Assembly (NCBI GenBank): GCA_003555285.1 | Contig: PWGH01000199.1 | Location: 1-23,013 of the forward strand | Origin: Thioalkalivibrio sp. | Lineage (GTDB): Bacteria; Pseudomonadota; Gammaproteobacteria; Ectothiorhodospirales; Ectothiorhodospiraceae | Reading direction: 5' to 3' | DNA length: 23,013 nt | Part shown: positions 6,765-13,740 of the stretch, piece after piece | Layout: the number at the start of each line of letters is the position of its first letter | How positions within the stretch are numbered: the stretch's first letter is position 1 | Translations under genes and position numbers: made by a program | The notes under the pieces: generated by a model | Databases searched by the model: none | The model's input: only the letters and a program-made list of their open reading frames with translations | Told to the model about the DNA's origin: nothing

Positions 6765-7808
6765 ATGGAGGGCGATGTGATTCGGAACAACGGGCACGGC
6801 GAAGAGCAATGGGATGCCATCCTAGAGCGCCTGCAGGGCCTGGGGCGGCCAGGTCTTCCGGGAGGGGTTCCAGAGCGCTCGAGGCCGCGATCGGGCGGCC
6901 GACAGGCCGGGTCCCAGACCGAACCGGATGGCTCGAATTGTCCCGATCGGCTGGATGAGCTGAATGGCCTGGATCCGCTAAATGGCCTGGATGACCGAGA
7001 TGTCCTGCATGGCCTGAACGGTTCAGAGGACCGAGATGTCCTGCATGGCATGAACGGTTCAGAGGACCGGGATGAGCTGAATGGTCCAGAGGGGCTGAAG
7101 GGCCTGGATCATGCCAACTTTCTGGCCGATCGAAAGCTCACGGAGATCTATCTGCCGTTGGTGCAAACCACGGCCCTGGTGATTGCCCAACTGGGACAGA
7201 CCCTGGACGGGCGCATCGCCACGCGCACCGGCCACTCGCACTTCGTCACCGGGCCCGAGGACATCCGGCACTTGCATCGGCTGCGCGCGCTGGTGGATGC
7301 CGTCGTCGTTGGGGCCGGCACGGTGGTGGCCGACGACCCGCAATTGACCGTGCGCAAGGTGCGTGGGGTCAATCCGGTCCGGGTGGTGCTGGACCCCTCG
7401 GGCCGGGTTTCCCCGCAGGCGCGACTGTTTCGGGATCGATCGGCGCCCACCCTCTGGATACGCAGCCCGCGAGCCCCGGCGATCAGGGCATCGAAGCCCG
7501 TCGAGGGCCTGATCCTGGATGAAGAAACGCCCGGCCAGGGCTTTCGGCCCGCCGACGTAATTACCCTGTTGGCCGAGCGCGGTCTGCACCGGATCCTGGT
7601 CGAGGGTGGCGGCATCACCGTTTCCCGATTTTTGGCGGCCGGGGTCCTGGATCGCTTCCATCTGACCGTGGCTCCGTTGTTGCTCGGTTCCGGGCGAGGC
7701 TCGGTGACGCTGGCTCCGGTGGATACGTTGGATCGGGCACTGCGTCCGCAGTGTCGCCACTTCGCGCTGGGGCGGGACATGCTGTTCGATCTCTGCCTGC
7801 GCCCCTGA
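6765..7808 (+). CDS. RibD C-terminal-domain (dihydrofolate-reductase-like) reductase with repeat-expanded N-terminal linker
   Basis: The last ~210 residues form a RibD_C/DHFR-like NADPH reductase domain: AQLGQTLDGRIATRTG (about 140-155), VDAVVVGAGTVVADDPQLTVR, NPVRVVLDPSGR, a glycine-rich ILVEGGGITVSRFL, and the final FHLTVAPLLLGSG. There is no RibD deaminase domain, so it is a stand-alone reductase resembling ArfC rather than RibD. Residues 1-130 are unusual: a short helix (EEQWDAILERLQGL) is followed by low-complexity sequence with two near-identical 12-residue repeats (DRDVLHGLNGSE). The ATG at 6765 is kept because the N-terminal helix looks like a real part of the protein; a GTG at 6777, with GGAGGG just before it, is an alternative. 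The 172 bases between creatininase and this gene show no gene. The 3' end overlaps the opposite-strand gene by 194 bases. Confidence 0.85.
   Translation: MEGDVIRNNGHGEEQWDAILERLQGLGRPGLPGGVPERSRPRSGGRQAGSQTEPDGSNCPDRLDELNGLDPLNGLDDRDVLHGLNGSEDRDVLHGMNGSEDRDELNGPEGLKGLDHANFLADRKLTEIYLPLVQTTALVIAQLGQTLDGRIATRTGHSHFVTGPEDIRHLHRLRALVDAVVVGAGTVVADDPQLTVRKVRGVNPVRVVLDPSGRVSPQARLFRDRSAPTLWIRSPRAPAIRASKPVEGLILDEETPGQGFRPADVITLLAERGLHRILVEGGGITVSRFLAAGVLDRFHLTVAPLLLGSGRGSVTLAPVDTLDRALRPQCRHFALGRDMLFDLCLRP
6993..7064 (+). repeat. 36-bp in-frame tandem repeat (two copies, one mismatch)
   Basis: Bases 6993-7028 and 7029-7064 differ at a single position (CTG versus ATG codon). Each encodes a 12-residue unit beginning DRDVLHG. 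Degenerate related units continue on both sides, over about 6945-7106, giving a minisatellite-like tract inside the RibD_C gene. Because the unit is a multiple of three, copy-number change would keep the frame. Confidence 0.9.
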
Positions 7809-8721
7809 GCGCAGCCCCGGCTGGATGGGGTGACTGCGCCGGGCGCCGCAGTAGGGGCAGCATGCCGGGCAGCGCCGTCAGGAAGAACAACAGGCCGTAG
7901 GCGACTGCGATGGCCACGCCTTCCTCCGCGCCCAGCCCGCTCACCGCCCAGAGCAGACCGGCCGCGCCTTCGCGGACCCCCCAGCCGGCGATGCTGATCG
8001 GCAGCATCATGGCCAGCAGCACCGGCGTGATCAGCGGCAACAGCACCAGGAGCGGGGTCTCCGATCCCACCGCGCGGGCGGTGAGCAGAAAGAGCAGCAG
8101 GTTGCCGGCGACCACCAGCGCCGAGGTGAGGCCCTGAATCCACAACACCCGCAACGGCAGGAAGGCCCGCAGCAGGTCCGCACGAAAGGCCCTCAACACG
8201 CGGCGTAGGGCCGGTAGCCCGCGCAGGAGCAGCCAACCCCCGACCGGCAGCGCCAGCAGGGTCCAAACGAAGCCTCCGGCTTGCGCTGGCCAGAGGGCGG
8301 GAATCGCGAGCAGCGAGGCTGCGCCCACGATGACCATCATCACCTGCACCAGCACCCGTTCCAGCACCACCGCATGAATGGCCTCCCGGGTTCGGGAACT
8401 CGCGTGCGCGTGACGCCAGGCCCGCGAGACATCCCCGAGGATTCCGCTCGGCAACAGCTGGTTCAGGAACACCCCCAGATAATATTCGCGCAGCGCCTGC
8501 CGATAGGGCATGCCGATCCCGAGCCGCTGGGCGGTGAAGCGCCAGCGCCAGGCCAGCAACAGGATCTGCAGCACCGAAAGGATCAGGGCCGCGGTCAGCC
8601 ACCGCGGATCGAGGCCGCGCAGGTGAGCGAGGATCGCCGCGGCATCGAAGACCCAGAACAGGGTCAGCAGCAGTCCGAGGCTGATGGCCAGCTGGAACAG
8701 GCCCCGTCGGGACGGGCTCAT
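7615..8721 (-). CDS. Flippase-like membrane protein (LPG-synthase TM region / UPF0104 family)
   Basis: The 368-aa product is rich in transmembrane helices (for example LAISLGLLLTLFWVFDA, LTAALILSVLQILLLAWRW, LVVAGNLLLFLLTARAV, VLLPLITPVLLAMMLP) and has the family hallmarks YYLGVFLNQLLPSGILGDVSRAWRH and ISIAGWGVREGAAG. This family (PF03706) corresponds to the membrane half of MprF/lysylphosphatidylglycerol synthase and AglD-like proteins, thought to flip or bind lipid-linked substrates. The ATG at 8721 overlaps the methyltransferase stop (ATGA), so the two are translationally coupled. The conserved part ends near residue 300; residues 305-368 are proline/arginine-rich and lie wholly antisense to the 3' end of the RibD_C gene, so this tail may be non-functional. 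Confidence 0.85.
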   Translation of the reverse strand: MSPSRRGLFQLAISLGLLLTLFWVFDAAAILAHLRGLDPRWLTAALILSVLQILLLAWRWRFTAQRLGIGMPYRQALREYYLGVFLNQLLPSGILGDVSRAWRHAHASSRTREAIHAVVLERVLVQVMMVIVGAASLLAIPALWPAQAGGFVWTLLALPVGGWLLLRGLPALRRVLRAFRADLLRAFLPLRVLWIQGLTSALVVAGNLLLFLLTARAVGSETPLLVLLPLITPVLLAMMLPISIAGWGVREGAAGLLWAVSGLGAEEGVAIAVAYGLLFFLTALPGMLPLLRRPAQSPHPAGAALRGAGRDRTACPAPARSGDTADAVPDPTYPPEPASPSLARNRATTEPRSDGSDPGPRPPKIGKR

Positions 8722-9521
8722 TCCGGATCGGCCGGCAGCGCCAGCAGATCCTGATGGCCAACGCGGATTCGGGTGCGCCCGGCGCGCACCGCGACACACC
8801 GCCGCTGCCCCCAGGCCACCAAATTGGCCGCATCCTCGGGCGACTGTTCCCCGGCGGCGGCGACCCAGCCAGCGATCAGGGCCTCGGCCAGCTCCGCGTT
8901 CGCCGGCCCCAGATCCCAGGGACTCGGAGCCACCCAGACCGCATGACCCGCTGCGCGGAAGCGCTGCGCCAAGGTGGCTGTAGCCCGAGGGCCCAGTGCG
9001 GCCCCCAGCCCCTTGTCCCGCTGCTGGTGGGCATTCACCCGCGCCAGGACCTCGGCATCGTCCGGGTCCGGAGCGGACCAGGTCACCTGGCCATCGTAGC
9101 TGAGGGCGAAATACGCACCGGCGCCATCGGCACGGCAATCGGCGACCACGGTATCCAGCCAGTCTACCGACACCAGATCGAGCAGGGCGGAGGCGGTCAC
9201 CAGCTGCGGCGGTGCCGACAGGTCGCGGCGCCAATGCGTCAGGCTCGCGCAATGGGTGCGCAAGCCCACCGACGGACCCGTCGAATCCGCGCGGGCGAGC
9301 AGGGCCGGGTCGTGATCGATCAACGTCCAGTGCTGTCGGCTCGACAGGCGCGGCGCCAGAAAGCGCAGATTGGATCCGGTACCGGCACCCAGATCGGCAA
9401 TCTGCAGTTCGGATTGGGGGGCACACCAGGCCTGCAGGCGCTCCAACAGGCGGGCCGCGCGAGCGGCGTGATCGGCCGGTTCCCGCAGCATCAGCCAGTC
9501 CACGGCGAAGCGATTGCTCAC
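8718..9521 (-). CDS. Class I SAM-dependent methyltransferase
   Basis: This 267-aa protein has a Rossmann methyltransferase core with motif I IADLGAGTGSNLRFLAPRL (41 onward), an acidic strand-2 end (WTLIDHDPALLARA) and a motif resembling post-motif regions (LVTASALLDLVSVDWLD). The methyl acceptor is unknown. The chosen GTG start at 9521 overlaps the glycosyltransferase stop in GTGA, and its own stop overlaps the next start in ATGA, which strongly suggests coupled translation. A longer frame back to 9575 overlaps the glycosyltransferase and is not needed. It shares little with the FkbM enzyme at 4892, so the group has two different methyltransferases. Confidence 0.85.
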   Translation of the reverse strand: MSNRFAVDWLMLREPADHAARAARLLERLQAWCAPQSELQIADLGAGTGSNLRFLAPRLSSRQHWTLIDHDPALLARADSTGPSVGLRTHCASLTHWRRDLSAPPQLVTASALLDLVSVDWLDTVVADCRADGAGAYFALSYDGQVTWSAPDPDDAEVLARVNAHQQRDKGLGAALGPRATATLAQRFRAAGHAVWVAPSPWDLGPANAELAEALIAGWVAAAGEQSPEDAANLVAWGQRRCVAVRAGRTRIRVGHQDLLALPADPE

Positions 9522-10618
9522 GGTCCCGCCAGTTCGACCACCGCTGCCGCAAAGCGGTCCGCGGCCTGGGTCCAATTCGGGAGCGTTCGGGATAGGTCCC
9601 GAGCCCCTTGCGCCAGGCGCTCGCGCAAGGCCGGGTCGTCGAGCAGGCGGGCGAGGGCGGCGGCCAGGGCCGCCGGCGCACCAGGCGGCACCAGCAGCCC
9701 CGCCTGCGCCGGGACGGTATCCGGAATCGCACCCCCCGTGGTGGCGACGACCGGGAGCCCGTGGGCCATGGCTTCGGTCAGGACCATGCCGTAGCCCTCG
9801 TGCCAGGACGGGAGCACGAAGAGACCGGCGGTGGCATACAGAGTGTGCAGGCGGGCGTCGTCACACTCGCCGAGAAAGCGGATCCGATCCGCGATGCCGG
9901 CGGTTTCGCCGGCCTGGCGCACGCGGTCCACGTAGCCCGGGTCACGGTCCAGGCTGCCCACCAGGTCGCAGGTCCAGGCCCGGTTGCGCAGCGACCCCAG
10001 CGCCTGCATCAGCAGGTCCTGACCCTTGCGCGGGACCAGGGAGGCCACGCAGAGCAAACGGGGAGCGGCCGCCGGATCCCTCGGCGGAACCGGGGCGGTT
10101 GTATCCAGTACGCCGACCTCCGTACCGGGAATGACCACCCGAATGGCTGGGCCGGCGGAGGACGCTCCCGGCGCATCCGGGTTCAGCCAGGCGCGCAGAT
10201 GCCGGCCCGTGGACGGGCTGCTGACGATCAGACCCCGGCACACCACCAGTGCGCGGGCCTCCAGGGTCTTCCAGTGCCTGGCCTGCTCCGGGTGCAGGCC
10301 GGTCTCCTGGTAGAGTGGATGATGCACCAGCGTAATCAGGCGCAGGCGCTTCGTATGGGCTTCCAGCGGACCGGGAAAAGTACCGCTGGCGAGTCCATCG
10401 AGCACCACCCAGGCGACGTCCGGCAGGGTCGCCAGGGTGTCTTTCAACGCCTGTTCCGCCGCGGTATCCGTACCCGGAAAGCGGCCTTCCAGTGGATGCA
10501 CGCGGACGGTCCAGCCTTGCGCGCGCAGGCCGTCGACCATGCGGGCGTCATACCGATAACCACCGGTGCGTTGGTCCAGCCGGCCGGGAACCACCAGGTG
10601 TAGGTGTTGCGGGCTCAA
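9518..10618 (-). CDS. GT4-family (GT-B fold) glycosyltransferase
   Basis: The 366-aa product is a retaining GT-B glycosyltransferase. The N-terminal domain has [20 protein letters not shown], a glycine-rich acceptor loop. The C-terminal donor domain has [19 protein letters not shown] (Lys198) and the EX7E motif, EGYGMVLTE (Glu274 and Glu282), followed by [18 protein letters not shown]. These match GT4. Sugar donor and acceptor are not determinable. The start is a TTG at 10618 that overlaps the upstream stop as TTGA; a later start would remove the conserved first strand. It belongs to the coupled run PTPS-like, GT, methyltransferase, flippase-like. Confidence 0.88.
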   Translation of the reverse strand: MSPQHLHLVVPGRLDQRTGGYRYDARMVDGLRAQGWTVRVHPLEGRFPGTDTAAEQALKDTLATLPDVAWVVLDGLASGTFPGPLEAHTKRLRLITLVHHPLYQETGLHPEQARHWKTLEARALVVCRGLIVSSPSTGRHLRAWLNPDAPGASSAGPAIRVVIPGTEVGVLDTTAPVPPRDPAAAPRLLCVASLVPRKGQDLLMQALGSLRNRAWTCDLVGSLDRDPGYVDRVRQAGETAGIADRIRFLGECDDARLHTLYATAGLFVLPSWHEGYGMVLTEAMAHGLPVVATTGGAIPDTVPAQAGLLVPPGAPAALAAALARLLDDPALRERLAQGARDLSRTLPNWTQAADRFAAAVVELAGP

Positions 10619-11013
10619 GGCGCCCCTTCATAGCTGGCCCAGGCAATGTGGGATTCATTCAGGGTGACGCACACAGCGGTTACCCCGGTCGCGGCCGGAC
10701 CGAGCTTGCCGCGCTGGATGGCGTCGGCGATACGCCGATGGATCTCTCGTGCCAGGAACTCGGTGGTGGTGTTCTGGCCTTCGAACTCCGGATTGTCGTC
10801 CAGGTTTTGGTAGTTCAGGGCCGCCAGGATGGCCGCAAGTTGTTCGCTGGCCAAGCCGATGTCGACGACCAGGCCGTCTGCATCCAGCGCCGGGCGACGA
10901 AAGGTGGCATCGACCACAAAGGTCGCGCCGTGCAGGCGTTGCGCGGGACCGAAGACCTCGCCGGTCAGGCTATGGGCAATCATGAAGTGATCACGGACGT
11001 TCAGACTGTACAT
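10615..11013 (-). CDS. PTPS/QueD-family homologue with altered active site
   Basis: The 132-aa protein matches the 6-pyruvoyltetrahydropterin synthase/QueD (T-fold) family in length and layout: AHSL (His14), [13 protein letters not shown] (His28), [29 protein letters not shown] (Glu85) and [14 protein letters not shown] (Glu120, Tyr128). Canonical members bind zinc through three histidines and use a Cys-Asp-His triad. Here the third zinc histidine aligns with Ala30 (HGA instead of HGH), the catalytic Cys with Ala24, and the Asp-His pair of LDH with Asn67-Tyr68. The pterin-anchoring glutamate region is kept. It may therefore bind a pterin but do different chemistry. A strong AGGAGG precedes the ATG. 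It is first in a run of genes with 4-bp overlaps and lies 90 bases after the MDR dehydrogenase. Confidence 0.85.
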   Translation of the reverse strand: MYSLNVRDHFMIAHSLTGEVFGPAQRLHGATFVVDATFRRPALDADGLVVDIGLASEQLAAILAALNYQNLDDNPEFEGQNTTTEFLAREIHRRIADAIQRGKLGPAATGVTAVCVTLNESHIAWASYEGAP

Positions 11014-11103
11014 GGGGCCTCCTGGGCCTGAGATGGAAACAAGGGCTTAGGCATTATGGCGTCCGGATGCCTCAGGGCCGCGCGAACCCGGAAACGCACC
11101 CAC

Positions 11104-12093
11104 TCAGTCGCCGGATTCTCGGTAATGGATTCGATGACAGAGGCCATCGAGGGTGCCGCTACTCAGGTCCGCCAATACCGTAGGCAGTTCCGCAAACGGG
11201 CTCTCGCCAGTAATCAGGGCATCGAGTCGATCGTCACGCAACAATTCCAGTGCCAGCCCGAGCCGGCGGCGGTGATTCCAGCGCGCCTGGCGATGGGCGG
11301 GAATCCGGCCGACCTGGCTGCTCTTCACGGTCAGTCGACGTGCGTGGAAGGCCTCACCCAAAGGCAGGGTCACCGGACGGTCGCCATACCAGCTCAGCTC
11401 CACCAGGGTGGCTTCGAGGCCGGCCAGCTCGAGGGCCTGCACCAGACCCGCCGGCTGCCCGCTGGCATGAATCACCAGATCCGCCGCCGTTGCGGCGTTG
11501 GGCTCGATAGCAAAGGCCAGACCCAGCGCTTCGGCCGGTCCGCGTCGGTGGGGATTGACGTCGATCAGGCTGAGTTGGGCACCGGGCACCTGCCGGCACA
11601 GCCAGGCCGTGAGTAGGCCCACCACCCCGGCGCCGACCACGACGATGCGATCGCCGGCGAGCGGCCCCGCATCCCAGAAGGCATTGATCGCGGTCTCCAT
11701 GTTCGCGGCCAGAATCGCCCGTTCCGGCGGCACGCCCTCGGGCACCGGAATCGCGGCCGAACCCGGCACCCAGTACTGATCCTGATGCGGATACAGGCAG
11801 AACACCAGTTCACCGACGCGTTCCGGCGGACCATCCTCGATCCGCCCCACGTTCAGATACCCGTATTTGACCGGTCCGGGAAAGGGGCCAGCCTGAAACG
11901 GCGCGCGCATCGCTTCATACTGGCTGGGTGGCACGCGGCCGGCGAAGACCAGGGTCTCGGTACCCCGGCTGATCCCGGAGTACAAGCTGCGAATGCGCAC
12001 CTCGTCCGGCGCTCCCGGTGGCAGGGGATCACTGCGGATCACCCCTTCGCCGGGTGCGGTAATCCAGAAGGCACGTGCGGTTTCGGTCGGCAT
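11104..12093 (-). CDS. MDR-superfamily (zinc-type alcohol dehydrogenase-like) oxidoreductase lacking zinc ligands
   Basis: The 329-aa protein has the medium-chain dehydrogenase layout. An N-terminal GroES-like part (VRIRSLYSGISRGTETLVFAGRVP and FPGPVKYGYLNVGRIE) is followed by a Rossmann domain with GAGVVGLLTAWL (GxGxxG at 154-159) and a strand ending in DVNPHRR, which suggests NAD(P) binding. The positions that in zinc alcohol dehydrogenases hold the catalytic Cys and the GHE motif are Ser42 and a GYLNVG segment, so the catalytic zinc is probably absent, as in the BchC-like and quinone-reductase-like branches. The ATG at 12093 gives the family's usual N-terminus; the frame extending to 12411 is spurious. 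Ninety bases separate it from the PTPS-like gene, and it diverges from the CDP-alcohol transferase. Confidence 0.85.
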   Translation of the reverse strand: MPTETARAFWITAPGEGVIRSDPLPPGAPDEVRIRSLYSGISRGTETLVFAGRVPPSQYEAMRAPFQAGPFPGPVKYGYLNVGRIEDGPPERVGELVFCLYPHQDQYWVPGSAAIPVPEGVPPERAILAANMETAINAFWDAGPLAGDRIVVVGAGVVGLLTAWLCRQVPGAQLSLIDVNPHRRGPAEALGLAFAIEPNAATAADLVIHASGQPAGLVQALELAGLEATLVELSWYGDRPVTLPLGEAFHARRLTVKSSQVGRIPAHRQARWNHRRRLGLALELLRDDRLDALITGESPFAELPTVLADLSSGTLDGLCHRIHYRESGD

Positions 12094-12293
12094 CAACGGA
12101 ACCTGGTGGAATGAAGGACAAGGATTGAACAGGGTAAGGATGGGACACGACGCCGTGCTGCAACCGGCATGGTAAACAGGACATGGAGCCCACCGCCAGC
12201 CGGGCCGCCCATGGGATGCGCGTTGAAACCCCCGCAACGTGCCGCCGACACACGAGGACCCCGGATCGTGCCACCGCTGAAAGGGATCGCTGA
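12094..12293. other. Divergent intergenic region between MDR dehydrogenase and CDP-alcohol transferase
   Basis: These 200 bases should hold promoters for both directions. I found no convincing -35/-10 pair on either strand and no credible small gene. An AAAGGGA element just before 12294 is a plausible ribosome site for the + gene. Confidence 0.4.
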
Positions 12294-13064
12294 ATGATCG
12301 GTCGACGCATGGAACGTCGCCTGGAGCGTCGGCTCCGGCACCTGCCCGCACAGGCGCGCGCCTGGAAAATGGAACTGGTGCAGGGCGGCTTGGTGGTGCT
12401 TGCGGCAGCATCGGTACTGCATCTGGGTGCCGGGGTGCCCGGCTTTGTGGTCTGGAATGCGCTGCTCGCCTATCTGCCGCTGGCCCTGGGGGTGCTGCTG
12501 CTCTCCCCCGAAGCCTTTCGCGACACCGGCCCGGGACTCGCCAACCGCGTGACCTTCCTGCGCGCCGGCCTGGTGGTGCCGGTGGCCATCATGATCTTGC
12601 ATCCGGCGCATCTGGAGCCGGCTGCGATCCTCGGCGTACTCGGACTGGCGCTGCTGGCCCTTGGGCTTGATGCCGTGGATGGCGCACTGGCGCGGCAGAC
12701 CGGGCGCGTCACGGCCTTCGGGGCCCGCTTCGACATGGAGCTCGATGCCTTCCTGATCCTGGTGCTCGCGATCCTGGTCTGGCAGACCGGCCAGACAGGG
12801 GCCTGGGTGCTGCTGATCGGCCTGATGCGCTACGCCTTCGTGGTCGCCGGATGGCCTTGGTCCTGGCTGCAGCGCCAACTGCCCCCGAGCCGCCGCCGGC
12901 AGACCGTGTGTGTGGTTCAGTCGCTCGCCTTGTGGGTGGCGTTGCTGCCCCTGCTGAGTCCCACTATCGCCGGCAGTATCGCGCTGGTGGCCCTCGTGCT
13001 TCTGATCCATTCCTTTGCTGTGGATGTCCTCTGGCTCCGGCGCGCCCGCGGGGCCTCACCCTGA
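12294..13064 (+). CDS. CDP-alcohol phosphatidyltransferase family membrane enzyme
   Basis: The 256-aa multi-helix membrane protein contains the complete family motif D-x2-D-G-x2-A-R-x8-G-x3-D-x3-D, seen as LDAVDGALARQTG followed by GARFDMELD, with Asp126, Asp129, Arg134, Gly143, Asp147 and Asp151. The preceding LANRVTFLRAGL corresponds to the usual N-x-x-T-x-x-R element. Such enzymes use two metal ions to transfer a phosphoalcohol from a CDP-linked donor (or the reverse arrangement) and make phospholipids or related phosphodiesters. Neither substrate can be named here. It is divergent from the dehydrogenase and is followed by a rhodanese after 31 bases. Its closeness to a glycosyltransferase and a flippase-like protein suggests a lipid-linked product. 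Confidence 0.88.
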   Translation: MIGRRMERRLERRLRHLPAQARAWKMELVQGGLVVLAAASVLHLGAGVPGFVVWNALLAYLPLALGVLLLSPEAFRDTGPGLANRVTFLRAGLVVPVAIMILHPAHLEPAAILGVLGLALLALGLDAVDGALARQTGRVTAFGARFDMELDAFLILVLAILVWQTGQTGAWVLLIGLMRYAFVVAGWPWSWLQRQLPPSRRRQTVCVVQSLALWVALLPLLSPTIAGSIALVALVLLIHSFAVDVLWLRRARGASP

Positions 13065-13095
13065 ATCCCAATTCCGCCGCCACTCTGGAGACGCA

Positions 13096-13446
13096 ATGAC
13101 ACTGAAAAACTGGTGGCCCTTTGGCCAGGTGCCCGAGATGACGGCAGAGCAATTGGCCGTAGCCTTGAACGCGACGTCGATCCAGATCGTGGACGTGCGT
13201 ACCGGCCCGGAATTTCGCAGCAGCCGTATTCCGGGCGCGCGGCATCTGCCGATTACCCGATTCAGCGCCGAACGTGTGGGTCGGCTCGCATTGGATCCGG
13301 AGCGTCCGGTCGTGGCGATCTGCCTGACCGCGCATCGCAGCATCCCTGCGGTTCGCCAGCTGCGGGAATGGGGGTATGACGCCCGGCAGCTGAAAGGGGG
13401 GATGCGGGCTTGGTGGCGCGCCGGTCTGCCGTGTGATCGCGATTGA
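13096..13446 (+). CDS. Single-domain rhodanese (sulfurtransferase)
   Basis: The 116-aa protein is one rhodanese module: IVDVRTGPEF (Asp33, Arg35), IPGARHLPI, and the active-site loop CLTAHRS with Cys76 as the expected persulfide-forming residue, ending with the usual MRAWWRAGLP. It can transfer sulfane sulfur to thiols or cyanide. No signal peptide is evident, so it is probably cytoplasmic. The ATG at 13096 has GGAG five bases upstream; the longer frame from 13015 overlaps the previous gene. A 6-bp hairpin (13438-13443 with 13449-13454) spans the stop codon. It precedes a sulfur-globule-like gene, so a role in sulfur metabolism is reasonable but not proven. Confidence 0.88.
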   Translation: MTLKNWWPFGQVPEMTAEQLAVALNATSIQIVDVRTGPEFRSSRIPGARHLPITRFSAERVGRLALDPERPVVAICLTAHRSIPAVRQLREWGYDARQLKGGMRAWWRAGLPCDRD

Positions 13447-13517
13447 ATATCGCGCCGCCCCACGGGTAGAGCCTTCCCTTGTATTGAAAAAAACATCGCC
13501 TCGGCGGCCAAAGGGGC

Positions 13518-13547
13518 TTGCATATCCGTCCGGATGCTGGGTAAGAT
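13518..13547 (+). promoter_or_regulatory. Candidate promoter of the sulfur-globule-like gene
   Basis: TTGCAT (13518-13523) and TAAGAT (13542-13547) are 18 bases apart in an AT-rich island. Between them lies an imperfect palindrome (ATCCG at 13524-13528 and CGGAT at 13531-13535), which could be an operator. The -35 match is modest. The predicted leader would be close to 190 bases. Confidence 0.4.
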
Positions 13548-13550
13548 TTC

Positions 13551-13584
13551 TGCATGCATTAGATTATGCTTATGTATGAATGCA
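13551..13584. repeat. Interrupted palindrome in the long leader of the sulfur-globule-like gene
   Basis: TGCATGCAT (13551-13559) and ATGAATGCA (13576-13584) are inverted copies with one mismatch, separated by 16 AT-rich bases. It lies just downstream of the candidate -10, a position suited to a regulator site or an mRNA leader hairpin. The rest of 13447-13740 shows no gene. Confidence 0.45.
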
Positions 13585-13740
13585 GGATTCCTCGGCACCA
13601 ATCGGCGGACGGTGCCCGTGAGAAACCGGTGGCAAAAGAAGTCCTCCAGCCGAGGATGCCCTGCACGCACCTGCAACGCACCACCCTTGGCGCAGCAGGG
13701 AAGAAACCCAGCAAGGGTATTCGTCACTCGGAGGAACGTC

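Noticed and set aside
6993..7091. CRISPR-like repeat
   Set aside because: Copies are directly adjacent with no spacers and remain in frame within a gene, so this is a coding tandem repeat.
7148..8833. 561-aa open frame on -
   Set aside because: It runs antisense to RibD_C and through the wrong frame of the flippase-like gene; Arg/Gly/Pro-rich shadow with no family motif.
8754..10603. Long open frames on + opposite the methyltransferase and GT
   Set aside because: High GC leaves few stops; no recognisable domains, and the - strand genes form a coupled chain.
12094..12411. N-terminal extension of the MDR dehydrogenase
   Set aside because: Low-complexity, overlaps the divergent gene start, and the ATG at 12093 gives the normal family N-terminus.
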